Positions 52,346 to 61,034 are shown, numbered from the stretch's first letter. The stretch: 64,000 bases of DNA from Planomonospora sp. ID67723 (GCF_015711605.1 NZ_JABTEZ010000001.1:2198001-2262000), one strand, 5' to 3'. A program made the numbers and translations. Notes: generated from the sequence alone by a model not told the origin.

Positions 52346-52551
52346 GCGCGTTCCTGACCCTCGATCCAGGAGTCCAGCCAGTCGCGCCGGACCCGGATCG
52401 GGCCGTTCCCGGCCAGCCGTACGGCCTTCGGGCCGGTGCGGTTGGCGCGCCAGCGGTCCCAGGCCCGGCGGGAGACGCGCAGTTCGCGGCAGACCTCCTC
52501 GACGGTCAGCCACTCGTGTCTGCTGGACGGGGACGCGGTGCGGTGGGTCAT
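52342..52551 (-). CDS. xis: Excisionase, MerR-like HTH
   Basis: A 69-residue protein with a winged helix of the excisionase/HTH_17 type: EWLTVEEVCRELRVSRRAWDRWRANRTGPKAVRLAGNG, ending with WLDSW. Such proteins bend attachment-site DNA and steer integrase to excision. The ATG has AAAGGAG 10 nt upstream. It overlaps int by 4 bp, the usual xis-int arrangement in AICEs. Confidence 0.9.
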   Translation of the reverse strand: MTHRTASPSSRHEWLTVEEVCRELRVSRRAWDRWRANRTGPKAVRLAGNGPIRVRRDWLDSWIEGQERA

Positions 52552-52724
52552 GATGGGCAGGCTCCTTTCGGTCTTCTGGCTGGGGGAGTGACCGGTCCCG
52601 GCGGTGATGCTTGGCGGCTTTGGCGTCGGGGCCGGTCGTGAACAACGGGCAGGTGCGGGACCCGCCTGGCGGCGGCTGTGCGGGCTCCGGCCGGGTACGG
52701 CAGGTGGAGCGGAGCCGCGGCCCC

Positions 52725-53678
52725 TCACGAGGGTTCCCGCAGGGCGATGCCGCGCCGGCAGAAGGCGCACCCGGCGGGGCTGGGGGCGCCGTGCGGGCAG
52801 GTGGCGGTCAACGCTTCGGCGACGCTGCGATCGGGCGGACCGGGCCGCACGGATGGCCGGTGCGATGGGTCGGGCAGGTCGCCCAGGCGGGAGGCCAGCA
52901 CGGCGTACGGGTTGCGCACCCCGGCGGTGTTGGCGCCCAGGTGCTCAGCGAGGGCGGCTGCGGTCCAGCCGCCGGCCAGGGCGGCCGCGATGCGAGGGGC
53001 CAGGCGGTCGATCTGGCGGAGCGACAGCGGCCAGCCGGGGCCGAGCGCGGCCAGGACCTCCTGGACCGGGGGAGTGACGGTTTCCGGGATCACCGGTTCC
53101 CCTCCGCCGCCCGGTGTCCGGCCGCCGACGAGGCGCAGCCGCTGCGCGCGCGCCCGCGCCGGTGGTGGTTCCTGGTGGTTCTCTGGTGGATCGGGTGACA
53201 GCCGTGTCACCCCTCCCCTGTCACCGGTGTCACCCCCTGCGATCGCCCGTGTCACCCCGGACGAAATGTCAGGGGTGACATCTTGTCCGGGGTCGGCGAG
53301 GTTTTCCCCAGGGTTATCCACAGGCTCCGGGATGGTCGTCACCGGTGCGCGGAGAACCAGCGTGTAGCCGTTCGTCCCGTTCCGCCCGCCGCCGCGGTTC
53401 ACCTTCAGATGCCCGGCGGCCTCCAGCTCGCCGATGATCCGACGGACGCTGCGCGGGCTGATGTTGGCCTTGGCGGCGACGGTCGCCACCGCCGGCCAGC
53501 AGCCGGTGCCGTCGTCGCGCGAGCAGGCGTCGGCCAGGGCGAGCAGGACCAGGCGCTGGTTGCCGGAGGTGGGCGAGTGCTGCCACACCCAGTTCATGAC
53601 CGCGATGCTCACGGGCGTTGTCGACCTTCCCTGTGTGGTGCGTGATGCGATCTGCTGCGTCATCCGGGACCGGGTCAT
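52725..53678 (-). CDS. HTH protein of the element, possible replication initiator
   Basis: A 317-residue protein. Residues about 28-95 form a HTH_36-type winged helix (NQRLVLLALADACSRDDG, then ANISPRSVRRIIGELEAAGHL), as found in plasmid Rep-like proteins. A disordered Pro/Gly-rich middle follows, then a helical part and a Cys cluster at the end (TCPHG...GCAFCRRG). No RepSA, RepAM or primase-polymerase gene is evident elsewhere in the element, so this may be its replication or control protein. The start is uncertain; 53678 has no good ribosome site and a GTG at 53611 is possible. Confidence 0.6.
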   Translation of the reverse strand: MTRSRMTQQIASRTTQGRSTTPVSIAVMNWVWQHSPTSGNQRLVLLALADACSRDDGTGCWPAVATVAAKANISPRSVRRIIGELEAAGHLKVNRGGGRNGTNGYTLVLRAPVTTIPEPVDNPGENLADPGQDVTPDISSGVTRAIAGGDTGDRGGVTRLSPDPPENHQEPPPARARAQRLRLVGGRTPGGGGEPVIPETVTPPVQEVLAALGPGWPLSLRQIDRLAPRIAAALAGGWTAAALAEHLGANTAGVRNPYAVLASRLGDLPDPSHRPSVRPGPPDRSVAEALTATCPHGAPSPAGCAFCRRGIALREPS

Positions 53679-53749
53679 GGCGCCGGTCCGGTCCGGGCGC
53701 CGGTGGCGTCCATGGCGGTCTCCTCGTCGAGTGGCGGGGAACAGTGGGG

Positions 53750-54298
53750 TCAGGTGGTGCTGGTCAGCCAGCGGCCGTCGTAGGGCAGCACCCGGCCCGC
53801 CGAGACCAACCGGTAGGCCGCCGCGTACGTCTCGCCGAGCTGCTCGGGGGCGGCCATCAGCCGCTGGTAGATCACCCGCAGCCGGTGCAACAGCGCCTGC
53901 AGGACCTCCAGCGCGGCATCGCAGTCACCCATGACGGCCGCCCAGGAGGCCATGTCCTGCTGCCGGGGCGGGTCGGCGCACGCAGCCTCGGCGAACATCG
54001 CCACAGCATGCGCGCGGGCCGCTCCGGCCGAGCGGGTCAGGGCCATGGCGGCGCCTGCGCGGGCCGCGACCAGGTCGGCCAGGTCGATCAGGTCGTCGAC
54101 CAAGCGCCGGTCGTCGGGGTACGGGGTCCACCCCCGGGCGGCCGGCGGCCGGACGCCGAGCATCAGCGTGGCGCCGATCAGCGGGGCGAACGAGCGGACG
54201 TCCAAGCCGGTGGCGCGGCACCGGCCGCACATCATCGCGCCTTCGTGACCGAGCTCCTCGGTGTCGGCCAGGACCATCGCGCGAGAGAGATAGCGCAT
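53750..54298 (-). CDS. Element protein of unknown function with VLPYDGRW tail
   Basis: A 182-residue, mostly helical protein. MMCGRCRATG near the N-terminus suggests a small metal site, and the sequence ends SAGRVLPYDGRWLTSTT. The same C-terminal signature (VVLPYQGRWFTGAA) closes the protein at 56781-57992, so the two share a domain. GGAGAA precedes the ATG by about 7 nt. Function unknown; a repeat cluster of GGGACAT type lies directly upstream. Confidence 0.65.
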   Translation of the reverse strand: MRYLSRAMVLADTEELGHEGAMMCGRCRATGLDVRSFAPLIGATLMLGVRPPAARGWTPYPDDRRLVDDLIDLADLVAARAGAAMALTRSAGAARAHAVAMFAEAACADPPRQQDMASWAAVMGDCDAALEVLQALLHRLRVIYQRLMAAPEQLGETYAAAYRLVSAGRVLPYDGRWLTSTT

Positions 54299-54364
54299 GA
54301 TCAGTTCTCCGTTTCGGTGACGGGGTGTGATCGGCGACGACGGGCGGGGAGAAGGCTCGGGGAA

Positions 54365-54435
54365 ATGTCCCAATGTCCCGAGCAGGCCTCTATACATGGC
54401 CGTCCGGCGAGGTCTGGGACATTCCCGCGGGACAT
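54365..54435. repeat. Cluster of ATGTCCC / GGGACAT repeats beside traB
   Basis: ATGTCCC occurs at 54365-54371 and 54373-54379, and its reverse complement GGGACAT at 54416-54422 and 54429-54435, around a TATACAT-containing centre. The cluster fills the spacer between traB and the next gene. It could be an operator for the 182-residue gene or the cis-acting transfer locus (clt) bound by TraB. The remaining spacer has nothing else. Confidence 0.6.
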
Positions 54436-54455
54436 TCCACGGCCCCTGAAGCCGG

Positions 54456-56699
54456 TCACGCTGCGTCGCCTTCGGCACTGCCCGGAGCGGCGGCCGGGCT
54501 GCGGTCGGGACGAGGGCCGATCAGGTGCCAGCGGCTGCCGCGGCCCCGGCCGCGCAGTTCGGCGAAGCCGTCCAGGCGCAGCCGGTCCAGCGAGCGCCAG
54601 GCGCCCATCCGCGACAGGCCCATCTCCTCCAGCGCCGCCTCGACCTGGCGGACGGTGGTGCCGCCGTCCTGCTTGAGCAGGTCGATCAGGCGGGTCAGGA
54701 CGGCCGGGGCAATCTCGGTCTGTTCGGCGGCCTGGGCACGGCGGGCCTCGGCTGCCTGGGCCAGGCGCTGCGCCAGCTCGGCGTCGGGGACCCCGAGGTC
54801 GGGCAGGGCGGCCAGGTAGCGGCGGGTCTGCTCGCGACTGTGCGCGGCCTGAGCCAGCTGGGCGGCGGCATCGGGCATCAGGTCGGCATCGGGCATCAGG
54901 TCGGCATCGGTCATGGCGTCCTCCGGGTCGGCCGAGGGGTCGTATACGGCGAGATCGGGGGAGGCCGGCGATCCGGTGGCCGAGGCGTCGGCGGAGCGGG
55001 CCGGGGCGTTGGCGGTGGCAGGGTTCTTCAGCCGGGCGTAGGCCGGGCCGATGCGCTCCAGCAGCTCCGGCTCCAGGACCGAAGGACGGCGCTCGGCGGC
55101 CAGGGCGGCGACGTCGTCGAGGTCGTCCAGGCAAAAGGTGCGCCCGGCGCTGTGAGAGCCGTCCAGGTCGGCGATCAGCGCCACGCCCTTCCTGCCTTCG
55201 CCGTAGCGGGCCATGTCCGGCAGCTCCAAGCCGAGCTCGCCGGCCACGTGCGCCATCTCGGTACGGCGCGACAGGCGCAGCATCACGATGTTCTCGATCT
55301 GGGTGCGGATGTCGGTGGAGCCGATCTGGCCGATGGTGCCGCGCTGGCCGATCAGGATCAGCTCCACGCCCTCGGAACGGCCCGCGGTGGCGATCGCGGC
55401 CGCGGCGGCCTTGGCGGCCTGGGCCAGCGCGTCGTTCTCGCCGAACAGCGCCGACATCTCCTCGATCACGATGGTGATCAGCGGGCGGCCGGGAGAGGGC
55501 TGGAAGACCTTGTTGTCGTTGCTCGCGGCGCGGTGCTCGATGATGCGGGCGGCCAGCTGCAGCATGCGTACGGCTTTTCGCCGCTCGCCGGGCAGGGCCA
55601 GCAGGTCCAGCGCCGGAGCCCAGCGCTTGAGGTCCTTGCCCTTGCGCAGGTCGATGCCCCACACACAGGCGTCGTCGGCGGCGGTCAGCTCGGCCAGGAT
55701 GTCGTTGAGCAGGACGGTCTTACCGGACCCGAGCATCGCGATGATCATCGTGTGACGGGCGCCGTCACTCGTCCACACCGGCAGCACCAGGGGCCGGCCG
55801 GTCTCCGGATCCATGCCGATGACCAGCGGCTCGCGCACGGTCGCCGTCTCGGGCAGCTCGATCTCGGGATCGGCGTCCAGCCGCGGGTGGGCGATGGCGT
55901 CGGCCCACGGGTCGATCAGCCGGATGGTGATCCGGATCCGCCCAGCGATCTTGTCGGGTTCGACCTTCACCCGGGTGATGGGCAGCCGGTAGTACTCGGC
56001 GACGCGCTCGGCCAGGTCGGAGTGGGCGATGGAGGAGGCGCGCCGACCGGTGCCTTGGACGTCGACGACCAGGCGCTCGCCGAGCCGGGTGGGCTCGGTG
56101 CGCAGCAGGTGGGAGCCGCCGATGCCGAAGTGCGCGGCCAGCCGGTGCCATTCGGCGCGGCGGCGGCGCTCGGCGATCGCGGCCCGGGTGGCCGCATCCA
56201 TCCGGTACAGGCCGTAGGCGGCGGTGGCGAAACTCCAGTACGCCCAGGTGAGCATGCCGCCGGGCCCGGCGGCCGGGCCCAGCTCGGCGGCCAGCGCCAA
56301 CCACAGACCCGAAGCGGTGACCAGGGCGCCGGTCTTGCCCGCGTGCTCGGGGTGGGAGCGGGCGACGGCGGCGTAGGCGGCCAGCGCACCGCCCGCGGTC
56401 ACCGGCACGATCCCGGCGGCGGGCAGCTCCACCAGCGCGGCCAGGCCGCCGGCGCCGTACAGGCCGGTCGCCATCGGCAGCGGGGCCCGCTCCAGCGGTT
56501 TGGCCCGCACCCAGCGCACCGCCCGCGCCAGGACGCCCGCCCCGGCGCGCACCACGCCCACGCCGGTCCCGGCCGCCGAGGCGCCGCGCCGCAGCGGCGC
56601 GTGGCCGAAGTGCGGCGGGGCCGCGCAGCGCTCGGAGGCGCTGCGCGCGAACATCGTCTGGCGCAGCGGCGGCTTGGGCGGACGGGCGTGGCGGGCCAT
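54456..56699 (-). CDS. traB: FtsK/SpoIIIE-type TraB DNA translocase
   Basis: A 747-residue conjugation protein. Two or more spans lie between about residues 75 and 165. The RecA-like motor follows, with Walker A AMLGSGKT (320-328, Ala at the first Gly position), Walker B ITIVIEEMSALF, and the sensor region GVELILIGQRGTIGQIGSTDIRTQIENI. The C-terminus, after a short DADLMP duplication, is a winged helix (TVRQVEAALEEMGLSRMGAWRSLDRLRLDG) that should bind the transfer sequence. TraB moves double-stranded DNA between actinomycete hyphae. Confidence 0.92.
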   Translation of the reverse strand: MARHARPPKPPLRQTMFARSASERCAAPPHFGHAPLRRGASAAGTGVGVVRAGAGVLARAVRWVRAKPLERAPLPMATGLYGAGGLAALVELPAAGIVPVTAGGALAAYAAVARSHPEHAGKTGALVTASGLWLALAAELGPAAGPGGMLTWAYWSFATAAYGLYRMDAATRAAIAERRRRAEWHRLAAHFGIGGSHLLRTEPTRLGERLVVDVQGTGRRASSIAHSDLAERVAEYYRLPITRVKVEPDKIAGRIRITIRLIDPWADAIAHPRLDADPEIELPETATVREPLVIGMDPETGRPLVLPVWTSDGARHTMIIAMLGSGKTVLLNDILAELTAADDACVWGIDLRKGKDLKRWAPALDLLALPGERRKAVRMLQLAARIIEHRAASNDNKVFQPSPGRPLITIVIEEMSALFGENDALAQAAKAAAAAIATAGRSEGVELILIGQRGTIGQIGSTDIRTQIENIVMLRLSRRTEMAHVAGELGLELPDMARYGEGRKGVALIADLDGSHSAGRTFCLDDLDDVAALAAERRPSVLEPELLERIGPAYARLKNPATANAPARSADASATGSPASPDLAVYDPSADPEDAMTDADLMPDADLMPDAAAQLAQAAHSREQTRRYLAALPDLGVPDAELAQRLAQAAEARRAQAAEQTEIAPAVLTRLIDLLKQDGGTTVRQVEAALEEMGLSRMGAWRSLDRLRLDGFAELRGRGRGSRWHLIGPRPDRSPAAAPGSAEGDAA

Positions 56700-56780
56700 G
56701 GAAGGCGACTCCTTGAAACGGGGCGGATGGATGCCGGAGGGCTCCCGGCCCGGGGGAAGACGGGCCGGGAACCGGTCGGG

Positions 56781-57992
56781 TCAGGCCGCGCCGGTGAACC
56801 AGCGGCCCTGGTAGGGCAGGACCACACCGCGGGCCACGGCCTCCATGACCTCGGCGTAGGTGGTCAGGAACTGCCGGTGCGCCTCGACCATGCGGGCGGC
56901 CAGCTCGGTGGCCGAGGTGGAGTACTCGGCCAGGCCCTGCACCGAGGACGGGTCCAGGCCGACGGTGTTGACGCACGTCTCGTGCAGCGCGCCCAGGGCG
57001 TCGGCGTAGCCGCACACCCCGGCGACCTCCCCGGCCATCAGCTGCAGCAGCTCGGTGTCGTCGGCCGGGGTGTGCTCGGTGATGCGGGTGATGGTCTGCG
57101 CCCAGTCAGCCGGGGCGGCGACGTTGGTGACGGTGGCGGCGGTCTCGGTCATGGTCGGTCCTTTCACGGTGGCGCCGGAGGCGCCGGGGACGGAATCGGT
57201 GCTGGTCGAGACGGTGATGGGGTGCCCGTGCGGGCGTGCAGAGGAGTGCGGGACGGCCGCCGGAGCGGGCCGCTGCGGCTCGCGCGGGCCGGAGGCGGGC
57301 TCCGCGGCCGGCCACTGGTCGGAGAGCGGCTCCAGGTCGCGCAGGCATGGGCGGCACAGCCACGCGCCGTACGGCTGGATGTAGCGGGTCTGCGTAGTGG
57401 TGGCCCGGCAGCGGGCACACCGCTGCGGCGGCTCCGCACCCTGCTCTGGGACCTGAGAGCCCTGTCCGGATGCGGCCGGAGCCTGCTCCGAGACGGACGG
57501 GCTCTGTCCGGATGCGGTGGCGGCCTGCTCGGGCTCGGTACGGCGACGCCAGAAACGCAGTCCACGCCGCCGGGGCTCAGACGCCGCCCCATCGACCGGG
57601 GGCGCGTCCGCCTCGGGCTGAGGCGCGTCCTGCGGCCCGGCGGTGCCCGGCAGCCGCCACCACAGGCCACGCGGGGCATCGTCGCCGTCCAGGCGGGCCT
57701 GCCAGCGGCGTTCCGCACGCCGGGCGGCCGAGCGGGCGGCCCGGCCGGTCAGCCGGGCACCGCCGCGAGCGGTGGCGCCCACGGCCTTGCCGGTCAGCTC
57801 GGCCGAGGCATCGCCCAGCGTGGTGCCGTTGATGACCGGCGCCCCGGAGGCGTTCCACGCCTTGACCAGCCACGACCGGCGGCGCACGGGGCGTGGAGCC
57901 CGCCGCAGCCGCTCGGGACGGTTGGCGCGGACGGCGATGCGGGTGATACCGGCGATCACCACGACGGCGAAGGCGATCTCAAACAGCAGCAT
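56781..57992 (-). CDS. Membrane-anchored zinc-ribbon protein with VLPYQGRW domain
   Basis: One frame of 403 residues. It starts with a membrane span (LLFEIAFAVVVIAGITRIAV), then has a basic Ala/Arg region and repeated Ser-Gly/Gln-rich linkers. A four-Cys ribbon follows (RCARCRATTTQ...WLCRPCLRDL), then a helical C-terminal domain of 123 residues ending VVLPYQGRWFTGAA. Codon Met281 (57152) of that last domain has its own good ribosome site (AAAGGA, 7 nt), so the domain may also be made alone. I recall free-standing versions of it in Streptomyces elements. It overlaps the upstream gene by 14 bp. Confidence 0.6.
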   Translation of the reverse strand: MLLFEIAFAVVVIAGITRIAVRANRPERLRRAPRPVRRRSWLVKAWNASGAPVINGTTLGDASAELTGKAVGATARGGARLTGRAARSAARRAERRWQARLDGDDAPRGLWWRLPGTAGPQDAPQPEADAPPVDGAASEPRRRGLRFWRRRTEPEQAATASGQSPSVSEQAPAASGQGSQVPEQGAEPPQRCARCRATTTQTRYIQPYGAWLCRPCLRDLEPLSDQWPAAEPASGPREPQRPAPAAVPHSSARPHGHPITVSTSTDSVPGASGATVKGPTMTETAATVTNVAAPADWAQTITRITEHTPADDTELLQLMAGEVAGVCGYADALGALHETCVNTVGLDPSSVQGLAEYSTSATELAARMVEAHRQFLTTYAEVMEAVARGVVLPYQGRWFTGAA

Positions 57993-58239
57993 CGTCGCCT
58001 CCACCGGTCTCGGGCGGCCGGGCGGTCTCGGCTTCCTCCTGCAGTTCCGAGGCGGCGGTGGTGACCGCGACGGTGGTGAGGAGCGCCGCCATGAACAGCG
58101 CACCGGGCAGGAGCGACCAGCCCAGCCACAGGCGGGCGACGACGAGCACGGCGGCGACGGCCAGTAGTTCGAGCAGGCTGGGGCGGATCTGCCAGGCACG
58201 GCGGGCAACCTGGCCGGGGGTGGGGGCGGGTGTGGTCAT
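57979..58239 (-). CDS. Small membrane protein of the element (86 aa)
   Basis: A product with two adjacent hydrophobic segments (SLLELLAVAAVLVVARLWLG and LLPGALFMAALLTTVAVTTA) between polar ends, of the kind found as Spd (spread) proteins beside traB. Its ATG overlaps the stop of the upstream gene by 4 bp, and its end overlaps the start of the next. Function in intramycelial plasmid spreading is inferred from position and shape. Confidence 0.6.
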   Translation of the reverse strand: MTTPAPTPGQVARRAWQIRPSLLELLAVAAVLVVARLWLGWSLLPGALFMAALLTTVAVTTAASELQEEAETARPPETGGGDDAAV

Positions 58240-58418
58240 GAGAACCACGTCCCGATCATGGTGCTCAGCGAGGCCAGCCAGCCCGCCGGGATCTGACCCA
58301 GCGGGGTGGTGGAGGCCAGCAGGCCCCATCCGCCCAGCAGGATCAGCTCGTACCAGCGGGTCTGCCGGGCCCACATCAGCGCGATGATCGCGCCGGTGAG
58401 AATGGCCAGCAGGATCAT
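58236..58418 (-). CDS. Small membrane protein of the element (60 aa)
   Basis: A 60-residue, strongly hydrophobic protein (ILLAILTGAIIALMWARQTR then LILLGGWGLLA) with a final weak segment. GGAGGA precedes the ATG by 8 nt. It is coupled to the 86-residue gene by a 4-bp overlap. Probably another Spd-like membrane component. Confidence 0.6.
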   Translation of the reverse strand: MILLAILTGAIIALMWARQTRWYELILLGGWGLLASTTPLGQIPAGWLASLSTMIGTWFS

Positions 58419-58434
58419 GAGTGGGGTCCTCCGA

Positions 58435-58662
58435 TCAGGACGGTTCGGCAGCACCTCGGCTGCCGGGAACAGAGCAGGGCAGTTGGGGACGGGGGCGGCG
58501 CAGCCCGCGGAAGGGCCGCACCACCAGCTCGCCGGACTCCCAGCGCAGGATGAGTACGTTGCGCGGGCCGCGCCCGGCCCAGCCGACCAGAGCCAGGACC
58601 GGGCGGCCACGCTCGATGTACATGCGGCCGGCCACGCCCCGACGGCGGGACCGGCCGCTCAC
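58435..58662 (-). CDS. Small basic protein of the element (75 aa)
   Basis: A 75-residue Arg-rich protein containing YIERGRPVLALVGWAGRGPRNVLI and RWESGELVVRPFRGLRR. Its GTG start overlaps the stop of the RsbW-like gene (GTGA). The central beta-strand pattern suggests a small barrel, but I recognise no family. Function unknown. Confidence 0.55.
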   Translation of the reverse strand: MSGRSRRRGVAGRMYIERGRPVLALVGWAGRGPRNVLILRWESGELVVRPFRGLRRPRPQLPCSVPGSRGAAEPS

Positions 58663-59069
58663 GACGCCCCCTCGCCGACCGGCGGCCAGTCCAGACGGCA
58701 CCAGACGGTGCGCCCAGCCGGGACATCGGTGACCTCGTAGCCGTCGGCCAGATGCAGCACCAGCTCCAGGCCGCGCCCGGACTCCTCCGGCTCACGCCGG
58801 GCCGGCACCAGGCGCGGGCCCTGGTCGGTCACCGTCAGCTCGACCCCGGCCGCAGCGGCCTCCACCCGCACGGTGAAGCCGCCACCGGCCGTTCCGGAGG
58901 TGCTGTGCAGCACCGCGTTGGTGACCAGCTCGGTCAGGACCAGGGCGACGTCGTCGGCACGCGGGCACCCGGCGGGCAGGCAGCCCAGCACCCAGGCACG
59001 GGCGGCGGGCACCTGCCTGGCGCTGCCGGGAAACTCCCGCTGCAGTGGCCTGGAGACGGTCAGCGCCAT
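58659..59069 (-). CDS. RsbW/anti-sigma-type ATP-binding protein
   Basis: A 136-residue GHKL-fold protein. The N box is seen in VALVLTELVTNAVLHST and the G box in DQGPRLV...EESGRGLELV. This is the HATPase_c_2 class of small kinases related to RsbW/SpoIIAB, which bind sigma or anti-anti-sigma proteins; actinomycetes have many. No STAS or sigma partner is in the element. It sits in the overlapping operon directly after two SsgA-like genes. Confidence 0.85.
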   Translation of the reverse strand: MALTVSRPLQREFPGSARQVPAARAWVLGCLPAGCPRADDVALVLTELVTNAVLHSTSGTAGGGFTVRVEAAAAGVELTVTDQGPRLVPARREPEESGRGLELVLHLADGYEVTDVPAGRTVWCRLDWPPVGEGAS

Positions 59070-59494
59070 CACCGCACCTCCGCCAGGATCGCGGCGATCA
59101 CCGCGTCGACGTCGACCAGCTCGCGCTCGCGGCCCATCGGGACCACGCCCAGCGTCGCCTCGACGAAGCCGGCGAGGTGGGCGCGGGTCGCGTACAGCTC
59201 GAACCACTCGCCGTCGACGCCAGGCAGCGACAGCACCAGCCAGTCCCCGGCCGGGGCCGGGCCCACCCGGACGTCACCCAGGCCGAGAGGCTCACACTGG
59301 TCGAGGTCCAGGCCGTCGATCAGCAGCTCGCGGGCGAACAGATAGTCGAAGGTCTCGCGGCCGTCACCGGCCAGGAAGGCCAGCCGGACCGCGTACGGAT
59401 CATCGGCCCGGTAGGAGACGACTGCCATCAGCGGCTGGTCCGGGGCCTCGACGGGCCACAAGGTCAGGCCCTCGACCACGCAGGGAGCGCTCAT
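59069..59494 (-). CDS. SsgA-family (sporulation/cell division) protein, second copy
   Basis: A 141-residue SsgA-like protein. Family features include VVSYRADDPYAVRLAFLAG early, then FARELLIDGLDLDQCEPLGLGDVRVGP in the middle and the LSLPGVDGEWFELYA strand. SsgA-like proteins of sporulating actinomycetes control division-site choice and septum formation. It shares the core DPYAVxLxF...FARxLLxxGLD...GxGDVxxGP with its neighbour. Start and stop overlap both flanking genes. Confidence 0.85.
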   Translation of the reverse strand: MSAPCVVEGLTLWPVEAPDQPLMAVVSYRADDPYAVRLAFLAGDGRETFDYLFARELLIDGLDLDQCEPLGLGDVRVGPAPAGDWLVLSLPGVDGEWFELYATRAHLAGFVEATLGVVPMGRERELVDVDAVIAAILAEVR

Positions 59495-59925
59495 GCCGCC
59501 CTCCCCAGCTCCCGGTACAGCCGCGACCAGGCGGCCGACCAGTCGATCCACTCGTCCTCGCGGCCGTTCGGCACCCGCCGGTAGATCTGCGCGACGAAAG
59601 AAGTCAGCTCATCGCGGCGGGCGAACAGCTTGCGCGGTGCGGGGCCGTGGGGGAACAGCGTGATCTCGACGTAGTCGCCGGTCTCGGCCGGGCCGATGGA
59701 GACGTCGCCCTGGCCGAGCGGCCACCGCCCGGCCTCGTCCAGGCCCCGCACCAGCAGGTCCCGGGCGAAGGTCCAGATGACGGCGCTGGTCCCGCCCGGG
59801 GCGGGGAAGTGCAGCTGCACGGCGTAGGGGTCGGTCAGCTCGTAGACCGCGCGAGCGGTGAACGCCTGGTTCGGCCGGTCGACGAAGCACACTTGCAGAG
59901 TCGTACGGATCTGGGAGGTGCTCAC
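59491..59925 (-). CDS. SsgA-family protein, first copy
   Basis: A 144-residue SsgA/SsgB-like protein: TLQVCFVDRPNQAFTARAVYELTDPYAVQLHF, then TFARDLLVRGLDEAGRWPLGQGDVSIGP and VEITLFPHG. It starts at GTG overlapping the DUF2637 gene by 4 bp and is followed with a 4-bp overlap by the second copy. A role on a mobile element, perhaps timing or placing transfer at septa or sporulation, is inference. Confidence 0.87.
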   Translation of the reverse strand: MSTSQIRTTLQVCFVDRPNQAFTARAVYELTDPYAVQLHFPAPGGTSAVIWTFARDLLVRGLDEAGRWPLGQGDVSIGPAETGDYVEITLFPHGPAPRKLFARRDELTSFVAQIYRRVPNGREDEWIDWSAAWSRLYRELGRAA

Positions 59926-61034
59926 GCCGCCACCTCCGCCAGTTCCTGACTGGCTACCGTGCGGTCCTCGCCGCGCTGCCCGCCGTCCGTGCGGCCGGGC
60001 ACTGTGCGGTCGACGGGGCGAACCGTGCGGTCCGTGCGGGCCTCGGCCGGAGCCTCATGCGGGCCGTACGGTTCAGCAGAGACCGTCTGCTCGGTGCCCG
60101 GCGCGGCCAGCAGGCCGCGCCGGGCCTCGGCCAGCACTCCCTCGCACCAGCGCTTCTGGTAGCCGGTCCGCTCGGCGACGTCCCGCCAGGTGACCTGGTA
60201 CTTCTCGCCGTTAGCGGCGGCCGTGAGCATTTCCTCGCGCAGCTGCACGATCGTGGCGGCACGGTAGGCGGCCTGGGCATCCGGCGCGGTCGGCCGGTCC
60301 CCATGCCCTGGCTCAGGGTCCGCACGGCCTGCGCGCTCGGCATCCGCATGGTCTTCCGCAGGAGGACCATGCGGATGGGCCAGTTCGGCCGCGTGCGGAG
60401 GGACCGTGCGGACGGCCGCGCGGATCGATTCCGTACGTACGGCCGCCGCACGCGCGGCGACCGTACGATCAGCGGCCAGGCCGTACGCCTTGTGCACGGC
60501 CTCGGTGATCTGGTGCTTGAGCGTGGTGACCGCCTCGGCCGCGCAGAACACCACCGCCGGGGGCACGCTGTGCAGCAGGATCAGCGACCAGTCCAGTGCG
60601 GCCCACGCCGACCAGGTGTTCATGCCGTAGGTCAGCGCCAGCGTCGTCCACTTGGTCCGGCGCACCCACGGGCCCGCCACGATCTGGTGCCGGGCGATGA
60701 TCTGCTCACCGAGCAGCACGCCGACCAGGACGAACGAGACCATGGGGTCCAGCAGCCAGGCGATCCACCAGGCGATGTCGCTGTTGGTGGCGTCTTGGGC
60801 GGCAAACTGCTGGACGTTGGCGGCGGTGAACGCCAGACCCAGGATCAGCCCGGTCCAGATCAGCCGATCGACCCGGGTACGCAGCCGCTCGATGCGGTAG
60901 GCGACCACGTCGGGGTCGGTGTCGTAGGCCCGTACGGCGGCGGCCGCACGGGCGGCGGCGGCGAGCTTGTCGGCCTTGGTGCGGAACCGACCGGGCTGGG
61001 CGGTGTGCCACAGCAGCGGGTTGGGGGAGGCCAT
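59922..61034 (-). CDS. DUF2637-type membrane protein with C-terminal DNA-binding-like tail
   Basis: A 370-residue protein. Four spans between about residues 50 and 165 (LIWTGLILGLAFTAANVQQFA, IAWLLDPMVSFVLVGVLLGE, and others) match DUF2637, a membrane module common on actinomycete plasmids. The C-terminal part has VQLREEMLTAAANGEKYQVTWRDVAERTGYQKRWCEGVLAEA, a helix-turn-helix-like segment, and a tail with repeated DRTV units. It may couple the membrane to plasmid DNA. Its ATG at 61034 overlaps the stop of the 76-residue gene. Confidence 0.75.
   Translation of the reverse strand: MASPNPLLWHTAQPGRFRTKADKLAAAARAAAAVRAYDTDPDVVAYRIERLRTRVDRLIWTGLILGLAFTAANVQQFAAQDATNSDIAWWIAWLLDPMVSFVLVGVLLGEQIIARHQIVAGPWVRRTKWTTLALTYGMNTWSAWAALDWSLILLHSVPPAVVFCAAEAVTTLKHQITEAVHKAYGLAADRTVAARAAAVRTESIRAAVRTVPPHAAELAHPHGPPAEDHADAERAGRADPEPGHGDRPTAPDAQAAYRAATIVQLREEMLTAAANGEKYQVTWRDVAERTGYQKRWCEGVLAEARRGLLAAPGTEQTVSAEPYGPHEAPAEARTDRTVRPVDRTVPGRTDGGQRGEDRTVASQELAEVAA

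Noticed and set aside
52552-52724. A gene or operator between xis and the HTH gene
   Set aside because: No frame with a start, ribosome site and sensible product, and no clear repeat, was found in these 173 bp.
54525-58064. An 1179-codon open frame on the + strand
   Set aside because: It runs antisense to traB and the next element gene, with Gln/Gly/Arg-rich text and no recognisable motif; also a GC shadow.
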